Part shown: positions 53,273-62,308 of the stretch, one piece after another
Position numbering within the stretch: position 1 is the first letter of the stretch
Layout: each line of letters begins with the position of its first letter
Assembly: GCF_009647655.1 (NCBI RefSeq)
Contig: NZ_WJFD01000001.1
Span: forward strand, 310,001 to 374,000
Direction: 5' to 3'
Source: Chitinophaga sp. SYP-B3965
GTDB taxonomy: Bacteria > Bacteroidota > Bacteroidia > Chitinophagales > Chitinophagaceae
Length of the DNA: 64,000 nucleotides
Notes under the pieces: generated by a model
Told to the model about the DNA's origin: nothing
The model's database searches: none
Seen by the model: the letters and a program-made list of their open reading frames with translations, nothing else
Position numbers and translations under genes: made by a program

Positions 53273-54739
53273 ATGATGAGTTCAAATCGCAGAAACTTCC
53301 TCCGTCAGCTGGCGGTAGGTACAGGAGCCCTTGCAGCGGGTATCCCTTCATTTGCTTCTTCCCCCACTGCACCAAGTGACCGGGAATTGAGGCAGGCACT
53401 GGACCAGTCCAACAAACAGCAGCGTTTTAACATGAGCGGCTACGCCGCACCGAAGATCGACAAAGTACGTATTGGCTTTATTGGCCAGGGTATGCGTGGT
53501 CCCGGTGCCGTTCAACGGATGTCTTTCATAGACGGCGTTGAAATTGTTGCCTTGTGCGACCTGTTGCCGGAACGCGCCACTAAATCTAACAAGATAGTGA
53601 CGAAATCCGGAAGGCCTGCCGCCAAAGAATATTCCGGTCAGAATGGCTGGAAGGAAATGATTGACAAAGAAAAGCTGGACCTGGTGTACATCACCACACC
53701 ATGGGAATGGCACACGCCGATGGCGCTCTATGCTATGGAGCATGGCGCACATGCTGCTTCTGAAGTGCCTATCGCTTTAACTTTGGAAGATTGCTGGAAA
53801 CTGGTGGAAACATCCGAGCGCACTAAAAAGCATTGTATGATGCTGGAAAACTGCTGCTATGATTTCTTCGAGCTGCTTACCCTCAACATGGCCCGCCAGG
53901 GTATGTTTGGTGAACTGGTACATGCAGAAGGTGCGTACATCCATGATCTGCGCGACCTGAACTTCTCCAAAACCGGTTATCAGAACATGTGGAGGCTCCG
54001 CATGAATGGTAAACACAAAGCCAACCTGTATCCTACACACGGTCTCGGTCCTATTGCACAATGCCTGGACATTAACCGCGGGGATAAAATGGATTACCTG
54101 GTGTCTGTAGCTACCAACGACTTCATGATGAACAACATCGCGAAGGAAAGAGCGGCTACCGATCCTTTCTATAAAGAATTTGTGGATCTGCCTTACCGTG
54201 GCAACATGAGTACTACCACTATCAAAACGAATAAGGGTAAGACCATGATGATCCAGCACGACGTTACTTCTCCCCGTCCATATTCCCGCATCCACCTGAT
54301 CAGCGGTACTAAAGGAGTAGCATCCAAATGGCCTGATCCGGAACGTATCGCATTCGGCCATGAATGGATCAAGGAAGAAGAACTGAAAAAACTGTATGAC
54401 CAATACACACCTGAGATCATCCGCAAAATTGGAGACCTGGCTAAACAGGTGGGTGGCCACGGCGGTATGGACTTTATGATGGACTGGCGTTTGATCGACT
54501 GTCTGCGTAACGGCCTGCCACTGGATCAGGATGTATATGACGCTGCTGCATGGAGCTGTATTGTGCCATTGACAGAAAAGTCAATTGCCAACCGTGGTAA
54601 CAGCGTTGATGTTCCTGACTTCACAAGAGGTTCCTGGAAAACCAATAAACAAGTTGAACTGACACTGAAAGGTGGTGGTACTACGGGTGTGATCGGTGTG
54701 GAAAAGAAAGGTGAATCCAAACAACTGAACGTACATTAA
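53273..54739 (+). CDS. Gfo/Idh/MocA oxidoreductase, GH109-like glycosidase
   Basis: A 488-residue protein with a Tat-type leader (RRNFLRQLAVGTGALAAG), then a Rossmann domain with VRIGFIGQGMRGPG near residue 66 and the ITTPWEWHTPMAL and EVPIALTLEDCW segments. The ENCCYDFFELLTLNMARQG and NLYPTHGLGPIAQCL motifs are characteristic of GH109, which cleaves alpha-N-acetylgalactosaminides by an NAD-dependent elimination/redox mechanism. The Tat leader implies export with cofactor bound. It is transcribed alone and ends in twin hairpins. Host mucins or other GalNAc glycans are plausible substrates; other glycosides are possible within the family. The adjacent ATG at 53276 is an equal start option. Confidence 0.85.
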   Translation: MMSSNRRNFLRQLAVGTGALAAGIPSFASSPTAPSDRELRQALDQSNKQQRFNMSGYAAPKIDKVRIGFIGQGMRGPGAVQRMSFIDGVEIVALCDLLPERATKSNKIVTKSGRPAAKEYSGQNGWKEMIDKEKLDLVYITTPWEWHTPMALYAMEHGAHAASEVPIALTLEDCWKLVETSERTKKHCMMLENCCYDFFELLTLNMARQGMFGELVHAEGAYIHDLRDLNFSKTGYQNMWRLRMNGKHKANLYPTHGLGPIAQCLDINRGDKMDYLVSVATNDFMMNNIAKERAATDPFYKEFVDLPYRGNMSTTTIKTNKGKTMMIQHDVTSPRPYSRIHLISGTKGVASKWPDPERIAFGHEWIKEEELKKLYDQYTPEIIRKIGDLAKQVGGHGGMDFMMDWRLIDCLRNGLPLDQDVYDAAAWSCIVPLTEKSIANRGNSVDVPDFTRGSWKTNKQVELTLKGGGTTGVIGVEKKGESKQLNVH

Positions 54740-54752
54740 TATTTTGTGAGAA

Positions 54753-54777
54753 TGCTGTTTATGATAAGCGAACAGCA
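54753..54777. terminator. First of two hairpins after the GH109-like gene
   Basis: A 7-bp stem (TGCTGTT/AACAGCA) with an 11-base loop, 14 bases past the GH109-like stop. Its loop and right arm, ATGATAAGCGAACAGC, are nearly repeated in the next hairpin, suggesting a local duplication. Confidence 0.4.
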
Positions 54778-54794
54778 GAACCTGCTTACTTTAT

Positions 54795-54833
54795 AAGAAC
54801 GCGCTGTGAATGATAAGCAAACAGCGCGTTCTT
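54795..54833. terminator. Bidirectional terminator between the GH109-like and AraC genes
   Basis: A perfect 13-bp stem with arms 54795-54807 and 54821-54833 and a 13-base loop, followed by TTATTT on the plus strand. The right arm touches the stop of the convergent AraC gene, so it can end transcripts from both sides. Confidence 0.75.
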
Positions 54834-55684
54834 TATTTCTCCAACTCCCGGATATACTCCCGCGGCGCTCTGCCGGTGATGGTTTTAAATACCCTGTTGA
54901 AAGTAGCAATGCTGTTAAACCCGCTCTGATAAGCAATCGTAGATATATTATCGTTGATACCGCCGGATAATTTCTTACAGGCTTCATGGATCCTTACTTC
55001 ATTGAGGAAAGTAATGAAGGTAAGGCGGGTATGTTTCTTGAAGTATCGGCAAAATGCCTGTGGCGTCATGTTGGCGTGCCTGGCAATATCTTCCAGCATG
55101 ATATCAGAATCGTAATGTTTCATGATATAATCATAGATAGCGCCGATGCGGATCCCTTCCTGATCGTTCACACTGGAAAGGCGTGAACCGGAAACCAATG
55201 GTATGAGGTCCGGCAGCGGCTGCAGGAAGTTCAGCATCAGGATGAAGTTCATGAATTGCCTCGCACCCTGCGACTGATCTATGCGCAGCATCAGTTCTGA
55301 TAATTCGGTAACGTATATTTCAGGTACTTTGAAACCGTTCGGATATTTATGGATGAAGGTGCTGATCTTCTTTAGTTCTGTTAATTCAAATATGGTAGCC
55401 AGTTTGCCGTTGGGATTGAAGAATAACGTTAACGATTCAACGTTGTCTTCGCTGGCATCGCTTTTAAATACATGCGGTTGATTGCTGGCTATCCAGAATA
55501 TTTCGTTGGTCCGGAAGGTTTGCATACTGTTTTCTGCAATGAGCGTACCCGTTCCTTTCTGCACCCAGGTGAGCTGAATTTCATCATGCCGGTGCAGGTG
55601 AGGATAGAAGAAAGGCAATTGCTCTTGCTGCACGATAATGTTCTTGTCGTGCGCTACGGGTATTGTGAACTGCAATACTTTCAT
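54833..55684 (-). CDS. AraC family regulator, likely for the hydroxyproline operon
   Basis: This 283-residue protein has an N-terminal cupin domain (FFYPHLHRHDEIQLTWVQKG, with the His-rich HLHRHDE motif) and a C-terminal AraC double helix-turn-helix (IARHANMTPQAFCRYFKKH, then IAYQSGFNSIATFNRVFK and GRAPREYIRE). It is divergent from the hydroxyproline genes across 135 bases. AraC proteins with this cupin are common activators of nearby catabolic operons; the inducer may be hydroxyproline or a pathway intermediate, which is inference. Confidence 0.88.
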   Translation of the reverse strand: MKVLQFTIPVAHDKNIIVQQEQLPFFYPHLHRHDEIQLTWVQKGTGTLIAENSMQTFRTNEIFWIASNQPHVFKSDASEDNVESLTLFFNPNGKLATIFELTELKKISTFIHKYPNGFKVPEIYVTELSELMLRIDQSQGARQFMNFILMLNFLQPLPDLIPLVSGSRLSSVNDQEGIRIGAIYDYIMKHYDSDIMLEDIARHANMTPQAFCRYFKKHTRLTFITFLNEVRIHEACKKLSGGINDNISTIAYQSGFNSIATFNRVFKTITGRAPREYIRELEK

Positions 55685-55795
55685 GGCTCACAATTTAAGC
55701 AAATTTTACCCTTATTCGGAAAAACATCCTTTCAATTGATCAAAATATGAGCATAAATGATTAAAAACCGCAGGCTACGCCATGTGTAATCCCGG

Positions 55796-55803
55796 TATTT
55801 TTG
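55796..55803 (+). promoter_or_regulatory. Weak candidate -7 element TATTTTTG for the hydroxyproline operon
   Basis: TATTTTTG matches TAnnTTTG and ends 16 bases before the ATG at 55820, implying a very short leader. No TTG at the -33 distance; an AraC-activated promoter may lack it. A TTGATCAA dyad at 55736-55743 is a possible activator site. Confidence 0.3.
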
Positions 55804-55819
55804 AAAAAAAATGTAAGCG

Positions 55820-56719
55820 ATGGCAATTATCTGGAAGGGAGTATTTCCCGCACTCACAACTAAGTTCACAGCAGCGGATGAACTGGATCTTTCATTATTC
55901 AGCAAGAACCTTGATGCGCAGCTGGAAGCTGGTGTGGAGGGAATTATACTGGGCGGCTCATTAGGAGAGGCCAGCGTGATCACTACGGAAGAAAAAGCCA
56001 CCCTTGTAAAACATGCCGTGAAACAGATAGGAGGCAAGGTGCCGGTGGTGATCAATATTGCAGAAGGCGCTACGCGGGAAGCCCTGCGGCAGGCCGCCCT
56101 GGCAGAAGAATGGGGCGCCGGCGGACTCATGTTATTGCCCCCCATGCGTTACAAATCTGATGCGAGAGAAACCGTGGAGTATTTCCGGACCATTGCACAG
56201 TCCACCAGCCTGCCTATAATGTTATATAACAACCCGGTGGATTATAAAACAGAGATCACGCTGGACATGTTCGAGGAACTGGCTGCCGTGAAGAACATTG
56301 AAGCGGTAAAGGAATCCACGAGGGATGTAACAAATGTGATCCGCATGCAAAATCGATTTGGCGACCGTTATAAGATCCTCTGCGGCGTAGACACCTTAAC
56401 CCTCGAGGAATTGGTCACCGGCGCAGATGGTCTCGTAGCAGGGCTTGTATGTGCCTTCCCGGCGGAAACGGTTACACTCTACAAACTGATCAAAGCCGGT
56501 AAGATCCAGGAGGCGCTGCCACTTTACAGGTGGTTCATGCCTTTGCTGGAACTGGATATTCATCCTAAACTGGTACAATATATTAAGCTGGCAGAAACGC
56601 AGGCCGGAATAGGCAGTGAATATGTAAGGGCGCCCAGGCTCACGCTGGTAGGGGAAGAAAGGAAACGTATCCTGGGTGTAATTGATCACGCCATCGCAAC
56701 AAGACCAAAATTAGCATGA
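55820..56719 (+). CDS. DapA-family 1-pyrroline-4-hydroxy-2-carboxylate deaminase (predicted)
   Basis: A 299-residue class I aldolase-fold protein of the DHDPS/NAL family. The Schiff-base Lys is K164 in EAVKESTRD and the catalytic Tyr is Y136 in MLYNNPVDYKT, matching K161/Y133 of E. coli DapA. The usual GTTGE loop is GGSLGE. In hydroxyproline-degrading bacteria a DapA-like enzyme deaminates and dehydrates 1-pyrroline-4-hydroxy-2-carboxylate to 2-oxoglutarate semialdehyde; the three genes that follow encode the other steps, so this assignment is favoured over lysine synthesis. First gene of the operon; its stop overlaps the next start by 4 bases (ATGA). Confidence 0.82.
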   Translation: MAIIWKGVFPALTTKFTAADELDLSLFSKNLDAQLEAGVEGIILGGSLGEASVITTEEKATLVKHAVKQIGGKVPVVINIAEGATREALRQAALAEEWGAGGLMLLPPMRYKSDARETVEYFRTIAQSTSLPIMLYNNPVDYKTEITLDMFEELAAVKNIEAVKESTRDVTNVIRMQNRFGDRYKILCGVDTLTLEELVTGADGLVAGLVCAFPAETVTLYKLIKAGKIQEALPLYRWFMPLLELDIHPKLVQYIKLAETQAGIGSEYVRAPRLTLVGEERKRILGVIDHAIATRPKLA

Positions 56720-58131
56720 GCCAGATAGCAGAGATCATGCAGCAAACACAGGCTGCATTTGAAGTGTATAGTAAAACAACGCCTGCACAACGGGCTGGGT
56801 TTCTTCAGCACATAGCAGAAGCAATAGAAGCGAAACGGGAACAGCTGGTGGCAAAGGCACATGAAGAAACGCATCTGCCATTACCCCGCCTGAACAATGA
56901 GATCACCCGTACTACCGGCCAGCTGAAAATGTTTGCGGCTTATATTACGGAAGGCAGCTGGGTAGCCGCGGCCATCGATAATTTACCTGGCAAACCGGAT
57001 ACCCGTAAAATGCTGGTACCCATTGGCCCGGTAGTAGTATTTGGTGCGAGTAATTTCCCTTTTGCTTTTTCAACAGCGGGAGGGGATACGGCCAGTGCAC
57101 TGGCTTCCGGTTCCACAGTCGTGGTAAAAGGGCACTCTGCACACGCGGGTACTTCTTTGCTGGTGAATGATGCTATCCAGGAAGCGATCCGTTTATCCGG
57201 CATGCCGGAACATACTTTGCAGCATGTGTTGGGGCCTGGTAATTCAACCGGCAAAGAACTGGTGCTGCACGCATACACAACTGGTGTTGGTTTCACCGGT
57301 TCTTTCAGTGGCGGTACTGCTTTGATGCGGTATGCTGCGGAAAGGGAAAAGCCCATTCCTGTGTTTGCAGAAATGAGTAGCATAAATCCGGTTGTATTAT
57401 TGCCGGATACCTTAACGCAAAATGCAGCAGCGCTGGCTAAGAAACTGGCAGGATCTATTACATTGGGCATGGGACAGTTCTGTACCAACCCGGGTTTACT
57501 GCTGGGGATTGAAGGTCCCGGGCTGGAGGAATTTCTTTCTAAATTAGGAGAAGAGATAACCCAGGTAACAGGACAACCGATGCTGCACGAAGGCATCTAT
57601 TCAAACTATAAAGAAAACCTCTCCTCAAAATCATCACACATCGCATATAGAGGAAGCGGAGAACCAACTCCTGCCATCGCCACCGTAAGTGCAGCAGAGT
57701 TTCTAAATAACCCTCATCTCAGAGAAGAAGTCTTTGGCCCCTTCTCCCTGTTAGTGGTTTGTGCAGATAAAGCAGGGTTGAAAAACACCCTCCAAAGCAT
57801 TAAAGGACAACTCACTGCTACTATAATGGGCACTGATAAAGACCTTGTTGAAAACACGGATATCATCGCCCTGCAAACATCCCTGGCGGGCAGAGTGATC
57901 ATCAATGATGTGCCCACCGGTGTAGAAGTGAACAGCAGCATGGTACACGGCGGACCTTTTCCGGCCACTTCTGATGCCCGTTTTACTTCCGTAGGCACCA
58001 GTGCCATACAAAGATGGGTGCGGCCTGTTTGCTTCCAGGGTTTCCCGGACGCCCTGCTACCCGAAGAGTTACAAAATGCCAACCCCCGCGGAATATGGCG
58101 TACCGTGAACAATGAGTGGAAGAATTCATAA
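56716..58131 (+). CDS. 2-oxoglutarate semialdehyde (2,5-dioxovalerate) dehydrogenase, aldehyde dehydrogenase family
   Basis: A 471-residue NAD(P)-dependent aldehyde dehydrogenase with the sub-family signature VFGASNFPFAFSTAGGDTAS (about 108-126), followed by SGSTVVVKGHSAH. General base E219 (VFAEMSS) and nucleophile C256 (GQFCTNPG) are present. This signature is that of alpha-ketoglutarate semialdehyde dehydrogenases, which oxidise the last intermediate of hydroxyproline and of some sugar-acid pathways to 2-oxoglutarate. It overlaps the DapA-like gene by 4 bases and precedes the epimerase by 18 bases, so translational coupling is likely. Length is somewhat short for the family (about 500-525) but all key residues are visible. 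Confidence 0.88.
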   Translation: MSQIAEIMQQTQAAFEVYSKTTPAQRAGFLQHIAEAIEAKREQLVAKAHEETHLPLPRLNNEITRTTGQLKMFAAYITEGSWVAAAIDNLPGKPDTRKMLVPIGPVVVFGASNFPFAFSTAGGDTASALASGSTVVVKGHSAHAGTSLLVNDAIQEAIRLSGMPEHTLQHVLGPGNSTGKELVLHAYTTGVGFTGSFSGGTALMRYAAEREKPIPVFAEMSSINPVVLLPDTLTQNAAALAKKLAGSITLGMGQFCTNPGLLLGIEGPGLEEFLSKLGEEITQVTGQPMLHEGIYSNYKENLSSKSSHIAYRGSGEPTPAIATVSAAEFLNNPHLREEVFGPFSLLVVCADKAGLKNTLQSIKGQLTATIMGTDKDLVENTDIIALQTSLAGRVIINDVPTGVEVNSSMVHGGPFPATSDARFTSVGTSAIQRWVRPVCFQGFPDALLPEELQNANPRGIWRTVNNEWKNS

Positions 58132-58149
58132 TTTTATTACTTTAGAAAG

Positions 58150-59163
58150 ATGAAGCCTGCGCGTAAAAAGACCTTTTTCTGTATTGATGCACATACCTGT
58201 GGCAACCCGGTTCGCGTAGTAGCAGGGGGAGGACCCGCCCTCACCGGCAATAACATGAGCGAAAAACGCCAGCACTTCCTGGAAGAATTCGACTGGATCC
58301 GTAAAGGGCTAATGTTTGAACCCCGTGGCCACGACATGATGAGTGGCAGCATATTGTATGCGCCCCATGATCCGCAGAATGATGTGGCGGTGCTGTTCAT
58401 TGAAACAAGCGGCTGCCTGCCCATGTGCGGCCATGGCACTATCGGTACCATTACTATTGCTATCGAAGAAGGATTACTGTTGCCTAAAACACATGGTACC
58501 GTTCGCATGGAAGCCCCGGCAGGACTGGTCAATATCTCATACACCACCATCGGTAATAAAGTGAAAACCGTAAAGCTCACCAATGTACCTTCTTATCTGG
58601 AAGCTACTGAGTTAACAGTAGATTGTCCGGAGCTGGGAGAGTTGGTATTTGATGTATCCTACGGCGGTAATTTCTACGCCATCGTAGATGTACAAAAGAA
58701 CTTTGCCGGCCTGGAACATTATAGTGCAGATAAGCTCATCAGCTGGGCGAGGGAGATTAGAAAAAGGATCAATGAAAAATATACTTTCGTTCATCCGGAT
58801 GATCCTACCATCAATGGCTGCTCACATGTATTATGGACAGGCGCTGTGCTGGATCCAACATCCACTGCACGTAATGCCGTGTTCTACGGTGATAAGGCCA
58901 TAGACCGTTCTCCCTGTGGTACAGGTACTTCCGCCCGTATGGCACAATGGTATGCAAAAGGGAAATTGAAGAAAGGGGATGAGTTCATTCATGAAAGTAT
59001 CATCGGCTCCCGTTTCACCGGCCGCATTGAAGAAGAAACATCAGTAGCCGGGAAACCCGCTATCCGTCCGAGTATTGAAGGATGGGCCAGGATCTATGGA
59101 TATAATACGATCAGTATTGATCCGGAAGATGATCCTTATGCATATGGTTTCCAGGTATTGTAA
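58150..59163 (+). CDS. 4-hydroxyproline epimerase (proline racemase family)
   Basis: This 337-residue enzyme inverts C2 of trans-4-hydroxy-L-proline to give the cis-4-hydroxy-D form. Both catalytic cysteines are kept: C93 in LPMCGHGTIGT and C256 in DRSPCGTGTSARMA. Two Cys mark racemase/epimerase activity; the related dehydratases have Thr at the second site. The start at 58150 gives the normal N-terminal IDAHTCGNPVRVV motif. The neighbouring genes for the following steps favour hydroxyproline over proline as substrate. It sits in one operon with the genes on either side (gaps of 18 and 16 bases). Confidence 0.92.
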   Translation: MKPARKKTFFCIDAHTCGNPVRVVAGGGPALTGNNMSEKRQHFLEEFDWIRKGLMFEPRGHDMMSGSILYAPHDPQNDVAVLFIETSGCLPMCGHGTIGTITIAIEEGLLLPKTHGTVRMEAPAGLVNISYTTIGNKVKTVKLTNVPSYLEATELTVDCPELGELVFDVSYGGNFYAIVDVQKNFAGLEHYSADKLISWAREIRKRINEKYTFVHPDDPTINGCSHVLWTGAVLDPTSTARNAVFYGDKAIDRSPCGTGTSARMAQWYAKGKLKKGDEFIHESIIGSRFTGRIEEETSVAGKPAIRPSIEGWARIYGYNTISIDPEDDPYAYGFQVL

Positions 59164-59179
59164 GTATAAAAAATAAAGC

Positions 59180-60427
59180 ATGAAATGTACTGTTATCGGC
59201 GGTGGGATCATTGGCTTAAGCTCCGCTTATTTTCTGCAGGAAAGCGGATGGGATGTAACGATCATTGATAAAGGCGATTTCTCCAATAATTGCTCCTACG
59301 GCAATGCAGGTTATGTATGCCCCAGCCATTTTGTACCCATGGCTACACCCGGTATTGTAAAGCAGGGTTTGAAATGGATGCTCAATGCACAAAGCCCTTT
59401 TTATGTGAAACCAAGGTTGAGTATGGACCTGATCGACTGGGGATTGAAATTCATCCGCAGCGCCAATGCAGCACATGTGGAAAGAAGCGCAGTACCGCTG
59501 CGGGATATTGCCGTACTCAGCAAAGGATGGTACGAAGAATGGCTGCGCCAGCCCGCCTTTGATTTTGCCTATGAACAGAAAGGCCTGCTGGATCTTTTCC
59601 AGTCAGAAGCGAATGCATTACATGCACATCATACCGTAGAAAAAGCCCTGGAACTTGGCCTGGATGCAGAATACCTGAACGCTGAGCAGGTGCAGGCCAT
59701 GGAGCCACAAACAAAACTGAACATCAGGGGAGCTGTGTATTTCAAATGTGATGCACATCTCTATCCCAATAAACTCATGCATAACTTATTAGCGTATCTG
59801 CGCTCTAAAAGTAATGTCACCTTTGTACCCGAACAGGAAGTAGAAGGCATAGAAAAAGAACAGGGAAAGATCAAACGTGTGAAAACACGGCAAGGTGTAT
59901 ACGAAACAGATATGCTTGTGATCGCTACCGGCTCTTGGAGCCGTGAGATGGCAGCATTGGTAGATGTAAAACTGCCCATGGCCGCAGGCAGAGGATATTC
60001 CATCACATATGAGGATGCTCCTTATAAATTGAATCATCCCGCTATCCTCATGGAAGGAAGAGTAGCTGTAACACCCATGAATGGCAACAAGATCCGTTTT
60101 GGCGGCACCATGGAGATCACTTCACTGAACGCACCACCGGATATGAACAGGGTAAAAGGTATTCTGAGATCCGTGAAGAACTTTATGCCGGAATATGATA
60201 TTCCCCTGCCGCCGAAAGAGCAGGTATGGTTCGGCTACCGCCCCTGTTCAGCAGATGGCCTGCCTTATATCGGAAGATTAAAACGCATTCATAATTGTAT
60301 ACTGGCTACAGGGCATTCCATGCTGGGGTTGAGCCTTGGCGCAGGTACCGGAAAGCTGGTAAGTGAACTGGCGAATGAACAAACCCTTAGTATGGATATC
60401 ACTCCTTTTGCTCCTGAACGTTTCTAA
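59180..60427 (+). CDS. FAD-dependent D-amino-acid (D-hydroxyproline) dehydrogenase
   Basis: A 415-residue DAO/DadA-type flavoprotein. The N-terminus has the ADP-binding VIGGGIIGLSSAYFLQESG motif, followed by the NNCSYGNAGYVCPSHFVPMA region typical of DadA-like dehydrogenases. A second FAD-contact region VIATGSWSREM and the C-terminal GYRPCSADGLPYIG and ATGHSMLGLSLGAGTGKLV motifs complete the fold. It would oxidise cis-4-hydroxy-D-proline to 1-pyrroline-4-hydroxy-2-carboxylate, passing electrons to the respiratory chain or another acceptor. It is the fourth gene of the operon and precedes the DUF885 gene by 12 bases. Confidence 0.88.
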   Translation: MKCTVIGGGIIGLSSAYFLQESGWDVTIIDKGDFSNNCSYGNAGYVCPSHFVPMATPGIVKQGLKWMLNAQSPFYVKPRLSMDLIDWGLKFIRSANAAHVERSAVPLRDIAVLSKGWYEEWLRQPAFDFAYEQKGLLDLFQSEANALHAHHTVEKALELGLDAEYLNAEQVQAMEPQTKLNIRGAVYFKCDAHLYPNKLMHNLLAYLRSKSNVTFVPEQEVEGIEKEQGKIKRVKTRQGVYETDMLVIATGSWSREMAALVDVKLPMAAGRGYSITYEDAPYKLNHPAILMEGRVAVTPMNGNKIRFGGTMEITSLNAPPDMNRVKGILRSVKNFMPEYDIPLPPKEQVWFGYRPCSADGLPYIGRLKRIHNCILATGHSMLGLSLGAGTGKLVSELANEQTLSMDITPFAPERF

Positions 60428-60439
60428 ACCCTTTTGATC

Positions 60440-62158
60440 ATGAGAAAATCCTTATGCTGTATCTGTTTGCTGTTGATGCAGTTTGCTACCTATGCACAAT
60501 CGCAGGACACTGACCTGTATAATCAAACCAGTGAAGTGAATAACATCATGGTGCAATATTATGCAGACAGAGGCGCACTGAACCGCTTTTATTTTGTCCG
60601 CAATTCTCCGGAACGCAGAGAAAAGATGACGGCGTTGCAGGAGCAATATCTGCAGCGGCTTTCCAAACTGGATTATGCCAAACTGCCGGTAGGTTCCGCA
60701 GTGGATTACGTTTTATTCCGGCGGGATCTGAAGGATGAACAGTTCCAGCTGGATCAGGAGGCAAAGGAGTATAAGGGTGTGCAGCAATGGTTCCCATTCG
60801 CAGAGAGATTGTATGCGGTGGAGAGGCTTCGCCGCCGGGGCGCTGCGCCGGATGCCGAAAAGCTGGCCGCAGAATTGAACACGCTGGTGAAAGATGTAAT
60901 AGCTGCTAAAGTGTTATTAAAGAAAGACAGCTCGCTGCCATTACCACTCAGCCGCAGGGCTGCCGGTGTGGCAAAAGGTATGCAGTCTGCCATCAAAAGC
61001 ACCTTTGATTTTTACAATGGTTATGATCCCTTATTCACCTGGTGGATCCCTGCGCCTTACAAGCGGCTGGATAGTCTGCTAAATGATTACGCCAACATAC
61101 TCACCAGCAAAGGAAAGAATGCCGTGTCCCAGAAAGATGACGGTAGTGGTATCATCGGTAATCCCATTGGCAGGGAAGAACTGATCCGGCAGTTACAGGA
61201 GGAAATGATCCCGTATACACCGGAAGATCTGATCTCCATCGCCAATAAAGAATTTGCCTGGTGTGATGCAGAGATGCTGAAAGCTTCTAAAGAGATGGGG
61301 TTTGGTGATAACTGGAAAGCTGCCATGGAGAAAATAAAGAACGCATACGTGCCGCCATCCAAACAACCGGAGGCCATGATGAAGTTGTACAATGAATCGC
61401 TGGACTTTATTAAGAAACATAACCTGATCACGATACCACCACTGGCAGAAGAAACCTGGCGGATGAGCATGATGGCACCGGAACGTCAGCTGGTGAGCCC
61501 GTTCTTTTTGGGCGGAGAGGAATTCATTATTTCCTATCCCACCAATACCATGCAGCATGATGATAAAATGATGAGCATGCGGGGGAACAATCCTCATTTC
61601 TCCAGGGCCACCGTACATCATGAATTACTGGCCGGCCATGCCATGCAGCAGTTCATGAACGATCGCTACAGATCCTACCGTCAGTTTAATACCCCTTTCT
61701 GGACGGAAGGCTGGGCATTATACTGGGAGCGTTTACTGTGGGACCTCAAATTCCCCGTAACCCCGGAAGATCGTATGGGTATGCTCTTCTGGCGGATGCA
61801 CCGCTGCGCAAGGATCATCTTTTCCCTCAGTTATCATACCAATAAATGGACACCCCAACAATGCATCGATTTCCTGGTGGATCGTGTAAATCATGAAAGG
61901 GCCAATGCGGAAGGAGAAGTACGCCGTTCCTTTACAGGTGGTTATGGTCCCTTGTATCAGATCGCTTATATGATAGGAGGTTTGCAGTTTGAGGCGCTAA
62001 AGAAAGAACTGGTAGATGGTGGTAAGATGACGTACCAGCAATTCCATGATGCCATCATCCGGGAGAATGCCATGCCGGTGGAGATGGTGAGAGCGCTGTT
62101 ATTGAAGCAGGCACCAAAGAAGGATTTTATTACGAACTGGAAGTTTTATAAGTTATAA
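60440..62158 (+). CDS. DUF885 family protein (predicted exported metallopeptidase)
   Basis: The ATG at 60440 is preferred to an in-frame TTG at 60434; it begins a signal peptide (SLCCICLLLMQFATYAQS). The 572-residue protein carries the DUF885 hallmarks: VHHELLAGHAMQQF, a zinc-peptidase-like HHExxxGH motif, and PFWTEGWALYWERLLWD about 25 residues later, supplying a further Glu. DUF885 proteins are thought to be zinc peptidases related to M32-like folds. As the last gene of the hydroxyproline operon it might release hydroxyproline or hydroxyprolyl peptides outside the cytoplasm, which is inference from position. A long hairpin follows. Confidence 0.8.
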   Translation: MRKSLCCICLLLMQFATYAQSQDTDLYNQTSEVNNIMVQYYADRGALNRFYFVRNSPERREKMTALQEQYLQRLSKLDYAKLPVGSAVDYVLFRRDLKDEQFQLDQEAKEYKGVQQWFPFAERLYAVERLRRRGAAPDAEKLAAELNTLVKDVIAAKVLLKKDSSLPLPLSRRAAGVAKGMQSAIKSTFDFYNGYDPLFTWWIPAPYKRLDSLLNDYANILTSKGKNAVSQKDDGSGIIGNPIGREELIRQLQEEMIPYTPEDLISIANKEFAWCDAEMLKASKEMGFGDNWKAAMEKIKNAYVPPSKQPEAMMKLYNESLDFIKKHNLITIPPLAEETWRMSMMAPERQLVSPFFLGGEEFIISYPTNTMQHDDKMMSMRGNNPHFSRATVHHELLAGHAMQQFMNDRYRSYRQFNTPFWTEGWALYWERLLWDLKFPVTPEDRMGMLFWRMHRCARIIFSLSYHTNKWTPQQCIDFLVDRVNHERANAEGEVRRSFTGGYGPLYQIAYMIGGLQFEALKKELVDGGKMTYQQFHDAIIRENAMPVEMVRALLLKQAPKKDFITNWKFYKL

Positions 62159-62164
62159 AAAGCG

Positions 62165-62238
62165 CCTCCTCCCAAAAAAGGGGGCCGGAATTTTGCCGCG
62201 CAGCAGAGGGCGGAGTTTTTTTCTTTTTTGGGAGGAGG
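62165..62238 (+). terminator. Long-stem terminator after the DUF885 gene
   Basis: A 16-bp perfect stem (arms 62165-62180 and 62223-62238) closing a 42-base loop, 6 bases past the stop. Seven Ts within the loop (about 62216-62222) may give an alternative shorter terminator. The arms are C/A- and G/T-rich blocks. Confidence 0.65.
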
Positions 62239-62308
62239 AGGCTTATTATATTATTCTAAAATATGTGACTCGTTATTTGCCTGGGCAGGGGTGGTATAAT
62301 AGGGGATT

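Noticed and set aside
55820..56719. Lysine-biosynthesis dapA
   Set aside because: The operon context and the altered GGSLGE loop fit a hydroxyproline-pathway deaminase better.
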